From: Hypericum androsaemum
Taxonomy: Eukaryota; Streptophyta; Magnoliopsida; Malpighiales; Hypericaceae
Direction: 5' to 3'
Length of the DNA stretch: 64,000 nucleotides
NCBI GenBank assembly: GCA_963995505.1
Contig: OZ023187.1
Coordinates: 13,727,176-13,791,175, forward strand
Numbering within the stretch: position 1 is the first letter of the stretch; every line of letters begins with the position of its first letter. Under the pieces are notes generated by a model that made no database searches, was not told the DNA's origin, and saw only the letters and a list, made by a program, of their open reading frames with translations. Positions 1 to 11,370 of this stretch are shown here, piece by piece. The position numbers and the translations under genes were made by a program.

Positions 1-473
1 ATTACCAAACATGTGCTAACTGTCTAATCACAATGTCATGGTTCAAAACCTAACAGGAATACTAACATAAAAATTTACTGATTAAAAAATATTATCAAAC
101 AACAATACCGTATAACCCTCCAATCCCCCTCAAAAAAAAAAGTGTAACCCTCCAAGACTAAAAACACAATCACACCCATTTTCTTAACTTCTGAAACTGG
201 AAAAGAATCTTATCACCACCAGATCAGATAAAATTCCTTACTTGGGTTAGCAAACAAATCCCACATTGACATTTCCCATTAGTATTTAGACCACCACCAA
301 CATGAAACACCCAAAAAAAAAAACAAAGGTGGAACAAAAAAGAGTGATCTGGTTCAATTGAATTGAATCAAATCTCTTAAGAAACACAAAACTCAAAAAG
401 GGGACTAATAAAACCTGATATTTGAGTCTCATCATAACAAAAGATGAAAATTTCCCTATGCTTTAATTAAAGT
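1..473. other. A+T-rich flank downstream of the Dof gene
   Basis: No coding region is supported here. The stretch is A/T-rich with short A runs and probably contains the 3' untranslated region and polyadenylation region of the Dof gene, which is transcribed leftwards. No transposon ends were recognised. Confidence 0.5.
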
Positions 474-1817
474 CTACATTAGGGCACTATTGAGAAGTCC
501 ATGCCAAGTTGTACCAATTCCATTAATCCAACTTTCCCTTGCTGCTGGTACTGATGAAGGTTCAAACTCACCACCACCATTAACACCAGCTCCTTCTCCT
601 CCTCCTCCTCCACCTCCCATGATATTAATGTTCCCATTCCCATTCATCTGCTGCCATGGGAAACCCCACAAGATCCTATTCTCACTGTCCTCCCTTCCAT
701 TGCCATTTCCAAGCTCTTGCTTCATTGGAGTCACTGCCAAATCTTCATACAGCACCATTTCTCCTGAAGTAGTGTTCTCCATCTCCCCTCCTCCTCCCAT
801 GTGCCCATTCCCATACCCATTATAGTACATGAAGTTGGTGTTTTGGGTATCAAGGAAACCACTCCTTAGTGCATCTAGGAAGGGAGGAGGATGAGCACTG
901 CTTGAACCCGGCGAGGAGTGTATGCTACTCGGGTTATACTCGACGTGATCATAACCCATTTGGCCACTGGTCTGCCTCTGGAGCCTGGCAAATGCAAGGC
1001 TGAGGTCATTGGAGTCATAAACCATGGGTGGAAGGGGAGTCAGAGGGTTTTCTTGAGCCCTTTTGAGGAAGGAAGACGACGAAGACGAAGAAGAAGAAGA
1101 TGATGATGATTTCTTGTTGTTCTTCCTACACCCTCCTCCGACGGGTACATTCCGCAAGGTGCCGCCTTTGGTCCAGTACCTCCTGCAGGACTTGCAAAAG
1201 TACCTAGGCTGGGTGAGGCTGTAGTTGTTGTAGTAGCAGAACTTGGTGTTGGTGGAGTCACACCTAGGGCACTTGAGGGCTTGGTCTGGTTGTGGCCTTG
1301 GTTTCCTCTCCTGCCCTGCCTTTGAGCACACCAACATGTTCTCCATTGACTGCGAAGACATCATCTCCTGAAACAGATGTAATGGGGACATATTGGTAAA
1401 GTGCAAATCAAAGAGTTTACATAATCTCGGGTATTCAGAGTTAGAACATCGTCGGATACTAGGAATGACTCTTCTAATAACAACTAAAATTTCGTAAAGT
1501 TTAAATCCCGATAACTCTTAAGTGAACAGATTTCCAAAGTGGGATCCAGATGAGCTTCAGAAAACAAACCAAATAACCAGCCGCCAAACCATTTTTCTTC
1601 TCACAACCGAAGAGAAAAATTGGAATTTAACACTCAAAGAGAAATAAGTGAATAAGGAAACCATTTTTTTTGCAAAACAAACTCAAAATTGAAACAAAAG
1701 GAAAAAAAAACCAGGGTAAAGTTTTCTCTTCTTCTTCTTTTTCTACTGAAGAAAGAGGGAAAGCTAAATTAACAAACTTTGAGTAGCTACCTGGTGTTGT
1801 CCAGTTGAAGGATCCAT
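474..1817 (-). CDS. Dof-type zinc-finger transcription factor, two exons
   Basis: Plant-specific Dof factor, expected to act in the nucleus and bind AAAG-core promoter sites. Exon 1 is 1817..1791 (MDPSTGQHQ) and exon 2 is 1367..474. The 423-bp intron has a GT donor after CAG and an acceptor ending TTTCAG; the joined protein is 306 aa. The Dof finger has C42-x2-C45-x21-C67-x2-C70, exactly the family spacing, with the typical [19 protein letters not shown] and [17 protein letters not shown] segments. A serine run follows at about residues 96-110, then a Gly/Asn-rich C-terminal half with polar and acidic patches, as is usual for Dof proteins. The start at 1817 is chosen because it lies downstream of a TATA box and its frame joins exon 2 exactly. 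An in-frame ATG at 2009 would lie at or upstream of the expected transcription start. A short out-of-frame ATG at 1821 overlaps the start. The exact Dof subgroup was not assigned. Confidence 0.93.
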
Positions 1818-2027
1818 CCATGCAAGGACAAAAGACCAACCCTTTAAGCTCAAAGATTCAAACTTTACCAAAGAAGAAGAGATTTTTGATATGGAATAGG
1901 ATGAGATCAGCCCAAAGGGAAGGAGAAAGATGGTGGGATTTCTGGGTTGAGAGAGAGAGAGGAGAGAGGGGAGAGTGTTTGGGAGAGAGAAGTAAAGAAA
2001 CAATGCCACCCCTCTCTGGATATATAA
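1818..2027 (-). promoter_or_regulatory. TATA box and CT-rich leader of the Dof gene
   Basis: On the minus strand a TATATA core lies at 2027..2021, about 205 bp before the chosen ATG. It is followed by a CT/TCTC-rich leader (1930-1990, read as GAGAGA on the plus strand), typical of plant 5' untranslated regions. Transcription start is inferred near 1990-1997. Confidence 0.55.
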
Positions 2028-2054
2028 AGCAAAGCCAGCAAGCTATCGAGGAGC

Positions 2055-2079
<25 letters not shown>
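2055..2079. repeat. (GA)n microsatellite in the Dof promoter
   Basis: An uninterrupted GA run of 25 bp followed by a short G run, just upstream of the Dof TATA box. Such GAGA tracts are common in plant core promoters and are length-variable. Confidence 0.9.
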
Positions 2080-2085
<6 letters not shown>

Positions 2086-2960
2086 CCAATGATGAATCAG
2101 CTAGCCGTACGAAATTGTCAGTGTTTTGTTTGTTGGATAATAATAAAATCTTGCAACTAGAGAAACATATATTTTTTCTAAAATATTGCAAATAAAATAA
2201 GGGGAAATAGTTTATTACGTATGGAAAAATCTTATGCTACGAATGTGTTTGGAAAAATTTTACAATAATTATCTCAGAACGAGTCGGATAAAAATTTTGA
2301 AAAATGAACGCGGACGCGGAAGAGCCGTAGGGGAGAAGAGAGAGTATAGGCAAACAGAAGAGGTTAAGGTAAGCAGCAGCAATTGTGGTGGGCCCCAAAA
2401 CCTGTCCCGCGTGGATGCAACTTATACGGTGGGTCCCGCAGTGTGTCGTCCTTCGGACACACAATAAGTCAGTTCTCCCTTGTCAGTGGGCCTCGCTCGC
2501 CACTACCGCCACTTGGGCGCCGAAGTCCTCGCCTGGAAACCACTCGTTAATTTTGGGTCAGCCTAGGTGACCTAACCGATCATAAATATCATAATCCGTA
2601 TTTATTTATTTATAAGATTTCGGTATTTCAAAAAATATTATAGATGGAATGAAATTTTCCTTTCCTATGATTTTTAGTTGGACTATATTGCATTTATTGT
2701 ATTAGTTAATATGTTGTAACCACTGTAGTTTTGTTTGCTTAATTATGAAAATTAATTAACCAAGATACCGAACGGATATCAAATTGATTTGCGTGGGTAC
2801 TTTGATCTTGTTTATTAATATAAAAATTAATTAACTTATTGATTTCCGTGTGCAATTGGTAACTTTTGCTGACCTGGAGAGTACGATAGAAACTAGTCTC
2901 AAGTATTTCACTATTTTGCCTGCACTTCAACATCCCCGGAGCCTCAGTTTTCTTAATTCT
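2080..2960. other. Dof upstream region and spacer, no gene seen
   Basis: A G+C-richer island at about 2310-2570 contains GTGGGCCCC and related GGGCC/GGTCCC sites, about 500-700 bp upstream of the Dof start. TGGGCC-type sites are frequent in plant promoters. The rest (2580-2960) is A/T-rich with no recognisable coding sequence. Confidence 0.4.
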
Positions 2961-2962
2961 TC

Positions 2963-3387
2963 GAGGTATGGATTGGGTACGAAATGCTCATATTTTGAAC
3001 CATTCGGAATAAAAAAATACGAGTTTTTTTGTTGCAAAAATGCTAAAATACGGAGATCAAAATAAAAAAGTCACGCGCAAACACAGGCCTGAAACAAATG
3101 TCATTATGACATAACTGTGCATGCCAGTGTCACATAACAGTGCATGCCAGTAGGACTTTTTTGCAAAAAAGCTAAAATATGGGGACCAAAATAAAAATAG
3201 CTACGCGTGCCACTATCATAAACGGGACATGGCGATGTCACAAATATACATGTCATTATCACCGCATGCCAGTATCACATAACTGCGCATGTTAGTATCA
3301 TATAACTGCGCCTTGTCAGCGCGGTCCCCTCTTCACTCCAAACCGTTCGGAATTATTTTTTCACTTCGTACCAAATCCAAACCCGGG
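2963..3387. mobile_element. Probable MITE with TIRs and internal minisatellite
   Basis: The left end (GGTATGGATTGGGTACGAAATG, split as GGTATGGATTGGGTAC then GAAATG) is an imperfect inverted copy of the right end at 3364-3386. A second inverted pair, CATTCGGAAT and CGTTCGGAATT, lies further in on each side. Between them is a degenerate repeat of a CACATAACTGTGCATGCCAGT-like unit (about 3100-3310, several copies). No convincing target-site duplication was found, so boundaries are approximate. Confidence 0.5.
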
Positions 3388-6300
3388 TCAATGTCCTAAA
3401 TCTACTCACTACTTTAAGTTTGTTTTTTAATTTGATCAAGTAATTTTTCACTTTCAATATAAAGATTTCGGTTATTCTTTCAAAAGAAAGTCGCACAATA
3501 ACAACAGATTTCATGATCATCTGAACTGTTTCAGCGTGCTTCATCAGGTGATATAAATTCCATTTACTTGATTGCTACGTTGGAGATAAACGAGGCGCAG
3601 GAATGGACCCTCCAGATAAATTCATGAAATTTTATTTCTAACTTCAGAAATTTATGATTTGATCTTGTACAAAACAACAAGTGGAAAGTTGGTTAGCATT
3701 TTTAGCCGTTAATACTCGACATTGGATACCCGTCGGCCCAAATAAAGTTGTGGTCGAATATAGGAATCTGCCGCTGTCAAATCAGCAAATGCGTTACCCA
3801 TATATTTTGCATTTACATAAATTATACCAAATTAGTTCTAATATGCACGAGTTTTAGAAGTTTCTTAGACACCAATTCGAGTTCAAATATTTATAACGTA
3901 ACAGAGTTAAAAAAATTTATTAAAATTTTTATTCAGTTCAATTTAGATATGTAGATTTACGAATACTTTGTTATATTTTCGTTCCATGCACACTACGTGG
4001 GTCTGATATGTTCCTCATGGTTTACGAATTCAAGTTCTATAATCATGAGTCGCCGGTCAAGCCCCAATCTTTAGTCACCCAATCCGTAGGTACTAGAGCA
4101 CTCCAAAATCCAAGAAAAGCACACCCCTAGTAACTTAGATCTATAATATTCTTTCCATTAGTTTACGCAACCCGAAAAAATTGAATAGACTACAATCCAC
4201 ATGCGATCCACTCATGTAACAAATTTATGATCGGCCAATCGAGTGGATATCATAGATTTATTTTTATATCCTATCATTTTCCGTTTCATTTTTTGTTAGT
4301 TTTTGGTATCCATAATGATGTACTACCATATCCTATTTATGATAGTCGTTAGAATTTTATATTCGATCAAAAAAATTTAGGACAATATGTATATAAAGTT
4401 TCTATATTTATTATGTGAGGTCAACAATTACACATAATTTACTCACTGACCTCATACATATATCATGTTAGAATTTTCATATCTAAAAATATATTTTCAA
4501 TTAATAAAACTTGAATCTTTTTTAAGAACTTTAAGTTAAATTACTTATCAAGAGCGACATTCATTTTATCCGTTAGCTGAGTTCTAAAATTCTTGGCACA
4601 ATTTTGTTTCTTTGTCGTGGTGTGGAAATTACCAATTGTGGACCAAGAGTCTTGTCTCTCTTCTCTTTTAAGTTTTAACGAAGGACCTAGAATCTTGGAA
4701 TGGCGAGAAACCCTATGTTACCGAAACCAAAATTCTAACTTGTCATCATTTGTCTGCTTAGGAAAACAAATAAACAAACACAATCATTGATCCCACTTCT
4801 ACTATTAGTAGATATTCTTTGGATCCTATGAAATATATTGCATCTACTTTAATTACCCCATTCTACGTTATTATAATCTTATAATAATGCCGGAGAATAT
4901 CTTTGGAAGATAAAAAATTCTACCAACAACAATTAATACTGCTGCCTTTTTTTGTTCATCTAAATCTTATAATAATCTTAGACAGTTATCCCACATTAAA
5001 CATCTCTAACAGTTAATTTGTTGAAAACATACGATTGCCATGTGACCTATTCTTAAGAATATATTTTTACAGTAAAAATTCACCTTGTTTTAAATTTTTA
5101 TCACATTACCATACACACACAAAAAAACGTTTTGGTCCTTCAAAATCTGAAACACGGTCTTACATTTCAAATCTGATTCTCCACCTCGATTTATAATTGA
5201 AATGATAACTATTCTTAAATAGAACTGATAATGTGTGACTTTGAATACTATAACTTTAAAAATATAATTGATGAGTTTATAATTGTAAAATGAAACTTCA
5301 ACACATTATCAATTAAAAAATAAAATTCCTATATAATTCAAAAAAATTGTCCCATTCAACTACAAAAATGCTTCGTCCTAATGGGTCAGCAATGGATGAG
5401 ATGGTAGGACCATGGATAAACATCATAGGGATTATAAACAAGTTAGTTGACCAGTCAAAATTAACTGTGCAATTGGAGAAAAAGGGTCGAACTGGGTTGG
5501 GAAACTGTGCCCGGACACAGACGCAAAACAGGTTTGTTTCTTGAATTCCACCGCAGAATCTCTAAAGCATATAAGCATAGATCACATCCACATTGAAATG
5601 TCTTCACAGAAAACATATTAGTCAGGGCACGCAAGGCAATGCTTTTATGGGACTGTCTGGCACTTGCCTGCATGCATTTGGAGTTCCCATGTATACCTAT
5701 GTTGGGATTTATCAAGATTCTGTCTCGCAATACAGTTTTTTTTAAATAGTAGCGCAGAGTTATATATTAAATAAACGGATTATAGTACGAGAATAATAAA
5801 TACATAGCCAAGGTACTAAGGCACCAAACAGAAAATAACAACCAGTCAGACAGTAACAAAGTGGCGTGGGTGGAAGCGAAGGGCGAACGAGAAGCTACAA
5901 GAGCCAACGTCCAAGGCGAAAAACTACCGAGAAAAACAATGGCTAATAACTACTAGGTTACATATTAGACGCAACTTTGTAGGCATTTGAATGCATAGGC
6001 CTCGCAATACAGTTACAATTCACATTTTGTAATACGATTCAATTTACATTTGAACTACTCGATTTAGCGAGTATTTGAAGGTCGTGTCATTTTGGAAAGA
6101 AGAATGGTTAGTGTTGAGAAAATTAGATCAAAACAATAACACACAAGATTTACGTGAAAAAAATTCAAGATGGGGAGAAAAACCACGAGCAAAGAAGAAT
6201 CATCTACTATCTGAGTCAAAATCGGTTACAAGGCCTCCGCGAGCAATCTCTCTACCTCACAACTTGTTAGGGCGGCGTAAACTTCAATAAAAATGTGTAG

Positions 6301-6479
6301 AACACGTATAACAAATCGTAGTAGAGAGATATAAAGAACGAAGACACACAAGATTCATAGTTTTATCAACTCACCTACATCCACGGGGCCGAGATGATCA
6401 ACAATATAATATGTGGAGATATATGGTACATAATCCATAGTCGAGCGCTATCCATCGAGCTTAAATCTATGCTTATACT
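3388..6479. other. A+T-rich spacer, no gene supported
   Basis: About 3.1 kb of A/T-rich sequence. The open frames here are short, lack recognisable domains and do not continue across plausible splice sites. A slightly G/C-richer piece at 5340-5740 holds a minus-strand frame of 89 codons with no recognised similarity. No LTRs or tRNA genes were seen. Confidence 0.45.
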
Positions 6480-7169
6480 ACCATTGCTAGGGATGACAAT
6501 GGGTAGGGTAAAGTAGGGTTTTGGTAGGACCCTACCCATACCCTAATTTTTTTAGTTGGACTCATACCCTACCCTCGACCCTACAAATTTTTTATTGTTA
6601 GATTCATACCCTACCCTCCCAAAAACCCAGGGTCTACAGGGTCTATAGGGCCCGACCCTTTAACGTTCTGCATTTTGATAATTTTTAATCAAAATTAATT
6701 TTTATCTTAAATTTAAACAAATTTAAGACATCTGCTACGTTACACATCAATATTCTATAAAAAATTGATGAAATATCAAATTTTACAATTTAATTTCAAT
6801 AGTACATAAACAATTCAAACAACAAATATAGAATGTCAGCTTCTAGTGATCCATCATTTACGACATCTTCTAAGTTGGTTGTGTAATAACATAATAAATA
6901 TGTTAAAGTTAACCACAAAATATATTATATATGGTCTAATTATGATCTAACTATGGTCTAATCAGGGTAAAATCTAAAATAGGGTAAAAATGTAAGGGTA
7001 TGGTCCGACTCACGAGGTCTAACTATGGATTCATACCCTACCCTAGACCAAACATGGACCCATACCCATATCCTATCCTAGACCCAAAGTCAACATACGT
7101 TCGATCCGTAGAGTAAGAGTAGGGTCCGACCCTCAGGGTATAGGTATTTCTGCCATACCTAACCATTGC
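6480..7169. mobile_element. Non-autonomous hAT-type DNA transposon with 8-bp TSD
   Basis: The element spans 6488..7161 (674 bp) and is flanked by a perfect 8-bp duplication ACCATTGC at 6480..6487 and 7162..7169. The left terminus TAGGGATGACAATGGG and the inverted right terminus TAGGTATGGCAGAAATACC share the TAGGNATG start and continue into GGGTA/TACCC-rich subterminal repeats. An 8-bp duplication with TAGGG-type ends fits the hAT superfamily. The interior is A/T-rich with no transposase frame, so it depends on a transposase made elsewhere. Confidence 0.85.
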
Positions 7170-7287
7170 CAATTAAGTAAAGACCAAAAAACTTATAGCC
7201 GTACCTCCGACTTATAGCAGCAAGCCAATATGCAATATAGCAAGAATAGAGTTCTAATTCAGTTAAAATTACGGAAAAAATCTAACT

Positions 7288-7602
7288 GTTCGAAACGGGG
7301 GCGGATTTGGTGGGGACTGGGCTAGTCCCCAAATATGGGGACTAACTCAAACCAATATCACTACACATGCAAACCAATATCACTTCACATGCAAACCAAT
7401 ATCACTTCATATGTAAAACAGTATCTTGCAAACCAATATCACTTTACATGTAAACCAATATCACTTCATATACAAACCAATATCACCTGATAGGTTTTTG
7501 ACCATCGGAATTAAAGATAATCAAATTTGACGGCCCAAAATGTAGTCCCCACCTATGGACAAATTTTTTTTAGTCCCCACTCAATCCGGTCTCGTTCGAA
7601 AC
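7288..7602. mobile_element. Mutator-type MITE with 9-bp TSD
   Basis: The element is 7297..7593 (297 bp), flanked by a perfect 9-bp duplication GTTCGAAAC at 7288..7296 and 7594..7602. Its ends are inverted: left GGGGGCGGATTTGGTGGGGAC and right (inverted) GAGACCGGATTGAGTGGGGAC. A 9-bp duplication is characteristic of Mutator-like elements. There is no coding sequence. It shares its GGATT-GTGGGGAC terminal signature with the element at 63041..63223. Confidence 0.85.
7348..7490. repeat. Minisatellite of about 22-bp units inside the MITE
   Basis: About six imperfect tandem copies of CAAACCAATATCACTTCACATG fill the centre of the Mutator-type MITE (written here as CAAACCAATATCAC plus TTCACATG). The copies differ by single bases and one shortened unit. 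Confidence 0.85.
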
Positions 7603-7899
7603 ACGCATCTAGAAGGGCGGATGTATAAAATTGTAGCGGGGAAAGGAAAAGATAAAAAACTGTGGTCTCCGTGTGACTATATTTATCAGCTTTTGTGACC
7701 ATTTATTTTTCAGAGAAACAGCAAATGTTAATTCAGTATCATTTAGTTTTGTGGAGAACTGTGAACAGGGTAGTTTCTTTTCGGTTACTAAATGAATTAA
7801 CAACGCAAATTCTAGAGAAAGTTAATGCCGCCTCCATTTACGAGGTTGAGACTAAGTGACAAGCGTACCGGTCTTTTCTTTTCAGGGGTAAATAAATAA

Positions 7900-7904
<5 letters not shown>

Positions 7905-7945
<41 letters not shown>
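7905..7945. repeat. (TA)n microsatellite
   Basis: Uninterrupted TA run of 41 bp following a short TAAA repeat. A smaller TA run lies at about 8814-8828. Confidence 0.95.
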
Positions 7946-7947
<2 letters not shown>

Positions 7948-8036
7948 AAATCCGTATACAACAAAGCATCCAGCTCCACCGGATGGACCACATTCCAGTT
8001 CCCGGGGAGAGAAAGCAACCTAGTCTGTTTACAAAA

Positions 8037-8460
8037 TCAGTCCGCTACCTGATTTCGAGATCTAGAAATCAAAGGCAACTGACAATTGGGCAAATCAAGC
8101 AACAAGATCCTAATCCTAACAAACGAGGGTTTGACCTGCCAGTAGACTAGGCAAGTTGGATCATTGATGAAATTGTGGGCCAACAGACAATCGGTCTCAA
8201 CCAAAGAAAGCAGACTCTGGAACTTTTGTCTGATGATGGTGAGAGCGAGTTCGACCGCTAACAGCTCAGCCTCGAGAAGAGATTGAGCATGCCTAATATC
8301 CATATGAACCTTCAATGATGAAGCCTAAGTGATTCCGAGCAACTGCAGCCACACCCACCTGAGAGTTTTTATCCACCCAGGAAGCATCGCAATTGAATTT
8401 GACAGCACCCGGTTCTGGAGCCGTCCACGAGCTAAGCCGCGCATCAGCATCAACAGTTTG
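8037..8460 (-). pseudogene. RNase H domain fragment of a retroelement
   Basis: Two minus-strand frames joined by a frameshift near 8300 resemble the RNase H-like domain (RVT_3 type) found at the 3' end of plant LINE-type elements and in related host pseudogenes. The first frame has W-x2-PEPGAVKFNCDASW, then GVAAVARNHLGFIIEG. The second continues with a SLLEAELLAVELAL helix, VETDCLL, and ends RSRNQVAD. These match the order of the conserved Asp, Glu and Asp regions. No reverse transcriptase lies beside it, so this is an isolated broken fragment. Confidence 0.75.
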
Positions 8461-8830
8461 TAGCAGCGTCAAACTTGTGATATACAAATATTCATAACAC
8501 GAATAAAACGCTAGGTTCAACGTTGAAATCGGATCAATTTTTACTCCCTAAAAAAAACGTACCGGTCTTTTATTCCCAACAAATTGCACATGACTGGACC
8601 TGATATCACACTTCAAAATGATTAAAAGATATTATTGAAAGAGTCATCCTATTGAGCTCTTTTAACTGATTAGTATAGCACGGGGTTCAAATGTATCGTT
8701 ACAAATAAAATGTATTCTAATCCTACATAATTTGACATATTTCAAACTAAATATCACGAAGTTCATATTTAATACAAATACATAAAAATAGTTCGACCGA
8801 TTTACTTTCTGGATATATATATATATATAA

Positions 8831-8921
8831 CCTGATATATCTTATTTGTTGGATACTAATTTTATGTAAGATTTGTTATTAATTACATAAAATTAGTATC
8901 CAACAAATAAGATATATCAGG
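8831..8921. repeat. Perfect 39-bp inverted repeat, 13-bp loop
   Basis: Arm 8831..8869 is an exact reverse complement of 8883..8921, separated by 13 bp. The arm begins CCTGATATATCTTATTTG. It could be a recent fold-back element, a template-switch product or a hairpin-RNA source. The flanks show no obvious target duplication. Confidence 0.95.
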
Positions 8922-10257
8922 TGCTTGATGTTGAAATCAAGCAGATGATACCCATAAGTCAAACAAGAAATCTTACATCAAAAGGTTAAATTTTTGTTTA
9001 ATTTCAAACGGACAAGAAAATATTATTAAGAGGATCATATTTTAAAACCAGAAAGGAAAGAACATGAACCCATACGCAAAAGGACTACGCTAAGCAAAAC
9101 CCCATAAGCGGAAATAAGTAACAGTGGGAAGTGAAGAGGCGACAATTAAGAAAACGGGAACCGGACAAAACAGAGAGAAGTCGTTCATTTATGTTCTACC
9201 GGGGGATGATTGGTCGGCCGGATGCGGGACCCACCTGGAAGATACCTCTCCCAGATGTCTGAATGACCACGTGGCACCAGGAATGCGGCTACGTGACGAA
9301 TATTTCGGTTTACGAGGAAAGCAAAAGAATCAAGTGAGAGAGAGAGAGATCGGACACAAGAAGAAAAGCAAAAGCAGAATTTGATGACATCTAATCTACC
9401 TATAAATCTCTCACCAATGAGTGCTTGTTCATATTAGTAAAAAAAAACTATGTCTGAATTAAAAAGTCAGTAGTATTACATATTCATTGAAAATTTAGTT
9501 TGTTAACAATTCGAATATTAATTAACCAATTTAATAAATATAGAAATGCTTTTGTATACATATCTCTTGGTCTTGGAGCAGCCGCGGCCCGCTGTCAGAC
9601 GTCAGCGTCAGCAACCAGGGGGATGGTGGGGCCCAGGAAGAGGGAAGTGGGATTGTGGGTATTCTTTCTTCGGGGGGGTGGGGCCCAATGTCTGTTGACA
9701 CATGAGAAGTGATTCTTCTCCCCCCTCTACAAGCAAGGTATAATTCTCCATTTCAGATATTGTTTGTTTAATTATTTTCTATTTTTTAGAATTTTTAATT
9801 ATTTTCTATTTGGGGAAGATTTTGTTAATATCTGGACTTACCCCTAAAAAAACAAAAATCTCTGGTCTCTGTGTGCAAGTGTTTTGTGTGGGGACGGAAG
9901 GCATGAGGTAGGGGTGATCAAAGTTTGAAATTAAATAAATTCGAATAATAGTTCGTCAATTTTGAATTATAAAATTTATAATTAGTATTTAATTTGTGTA
10001 AAGATAAATCACAATACAAATTTTGATTTGTATATACTGATTCGAATCTGAATTAGATTTTATTGACGGTCACCCAGCGTAAGGGGACATGTGGGTATAT
10101 GTTCGAGATTCACGTTGATTCTCGACTGGATTTGCTTCATTGTTCCGCTATTGCGGGTTGGTGGTTACCGACGACTTTAGTGGTATAATCAAGAATTCCG
10201 AATCGCAATTGTATATTATTATTCTTATTAAAAAAATGCACATCATATATATTTTTT
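8922..10257. other. Spacer with a promoter-like island, no gene
   Basis: Mostly A/T-rich. A stretch at 9190-9420 looks like a plus-strand promoter: CCACGTGGCA (G-box), CTACGTGAC, a GAGAGAGAGAGA tract and CTATAAATCTCTC at about 9400-9412. No coding frame follows. A second G+C-rich patch at 9577-9700 has CAGACGTCAGCGTCAGC and GTGGGGCCCA motifs. A remnant promoter or an unannotated non-coding transcript is possible. Confidence 0.35.
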
Positions 10258-10488
10258 AAACTATTTATAATTAACTGCCAACAAGAATTTAGATCAACTG
10301 GTGATAGAGTTGTTACAGCTTAACTAAGGTCTCGGGTTCGAGTCATTGGGAACGCAACAGTGTTAAATACTTGTTGAGAGAGCTTTGCCACCTTTCAAAG
10401 GTCTTACCCAGCTCGAACTTAGATTAGTCGGCCAAGTGGATCAGATACCAAGTGATTATAAACCAAATAAAACTATTTATAATTAACT
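10258..10488 (+). mobile_element. tRNA-derived SINE with 19-bp TSD
   Basis: A 193-bp element at 10277..10469 is bracketed by a perfect 19-bp direct duplication (AAACTATTTATAATTAACT) at 10258..10276 and 10470..10488. The 5' part carries RNA polymerase III promoter boxes: an A-box-like stretch at 10291-10310 (CAACTGGTGATAGAG) and a B box GGTTCGAGTC at 10335..10344, with tRNA-like spacing. The 3' part is unrelated to tRNA and ends in a short A-rich tail. This is the classical structure of a plant SINE. Confidence 0.9.
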
Positions 10489-11370
10489 TAAAACTTAATA
10501 ATGAGTAATTAGAATTCAATTTGTTTTATAACGTATCCACCAGTCAATCATGAATATGTGATATGGTATGGTACTCCAACACGCTTCTGAAATATTTTTT
10601 AAAAACATTTGGTTAAAATTTGTATAGGTAACATCAAATATCCGAAATATTTTTACTGGCATGCCATGAAACATATGGATAGGAATCGTGTAATGTCAAT
10701 CAACCGAGATACTCATGAATGGTAAAGCTATGATATTTTGTCTTTGTATTGTATTCCATCAAAAAGAATTAAGACATTAATTTTTTTAAGCAATATTAAT
10801 TTATTGGATGGTATCAATAAAATTTTTTTTGGAATGAGTTCATACATATATGTTTTGAGTTTGAATATGCATATCTGAATACCCGATTAATCTAAATTTG
10901 TATAAAGGATATTCGATGCCAAGTTCGTCCTGCTTGCTAACTGTACATCGGGTGGGATACCATTGGCCCTTCAATTTGATGCTTTTCTCTAAAGAATTTA
11001 CAACATATTATTTAAAGCCATCGAATACTCCGGATCAGACAGATATTCCTCCGAGAACTGTAAGAGTTTGAATGTTATTATATAATAATCAAATTGGTAA
11101 AGTGTCACGTTGGAAGGGAAATGATGGAGGGTCACGCGAGGCACGAGGAGAACGAACGTGACATGAGCAATGATTTGGACACGCGTCGAGTAACAATAAG
11201 AAGGTTATTTGGTAACCGAAACTGGTTCTGTTTTTTTAAAGAGATATTGAGTTATACAACAGGAATAAAAAATATATAGACAAGTAACTGTTGTACGTAA
11301 AATATGATTTCAATGACGATGAAGATCCGAATTAGGCCGGGATGATTATCGGTCTTGAGGGATACTCTAA
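10489..11370. other. A+T-rich spacer, nothing recognised
   Basis: No coding sequence, repeat end or RNA gene is supported. The open frame at 11094-11279 has no recognisable features. Confidence 0.4.

Noticed and set aside
490..1261. Plus- and minus-strand open frames overlapping the Dof exon
   Set aside because: They are antisense or shifted readings of the Dof coding sequence. Their Pro- and Arg-rich composition comes from the Ser and Gly codon runs.
1764..2009. Longer N-terminal extension of the Dof protein from an ATG at 2009
   Set aside because: The ATG lies only about 12-18 bp downstream of the TATA box, at or before the expected transcription start, and the extension is hydrophobic CT-tract translation. 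The ATG at 1817 fits better.
8690..8700. tRNA B-box-like GGTTCAAAT
   Set aside because: No A box or cloverleaf-forming sequence around it. No true tRNA or rRNA gene was found in the window.
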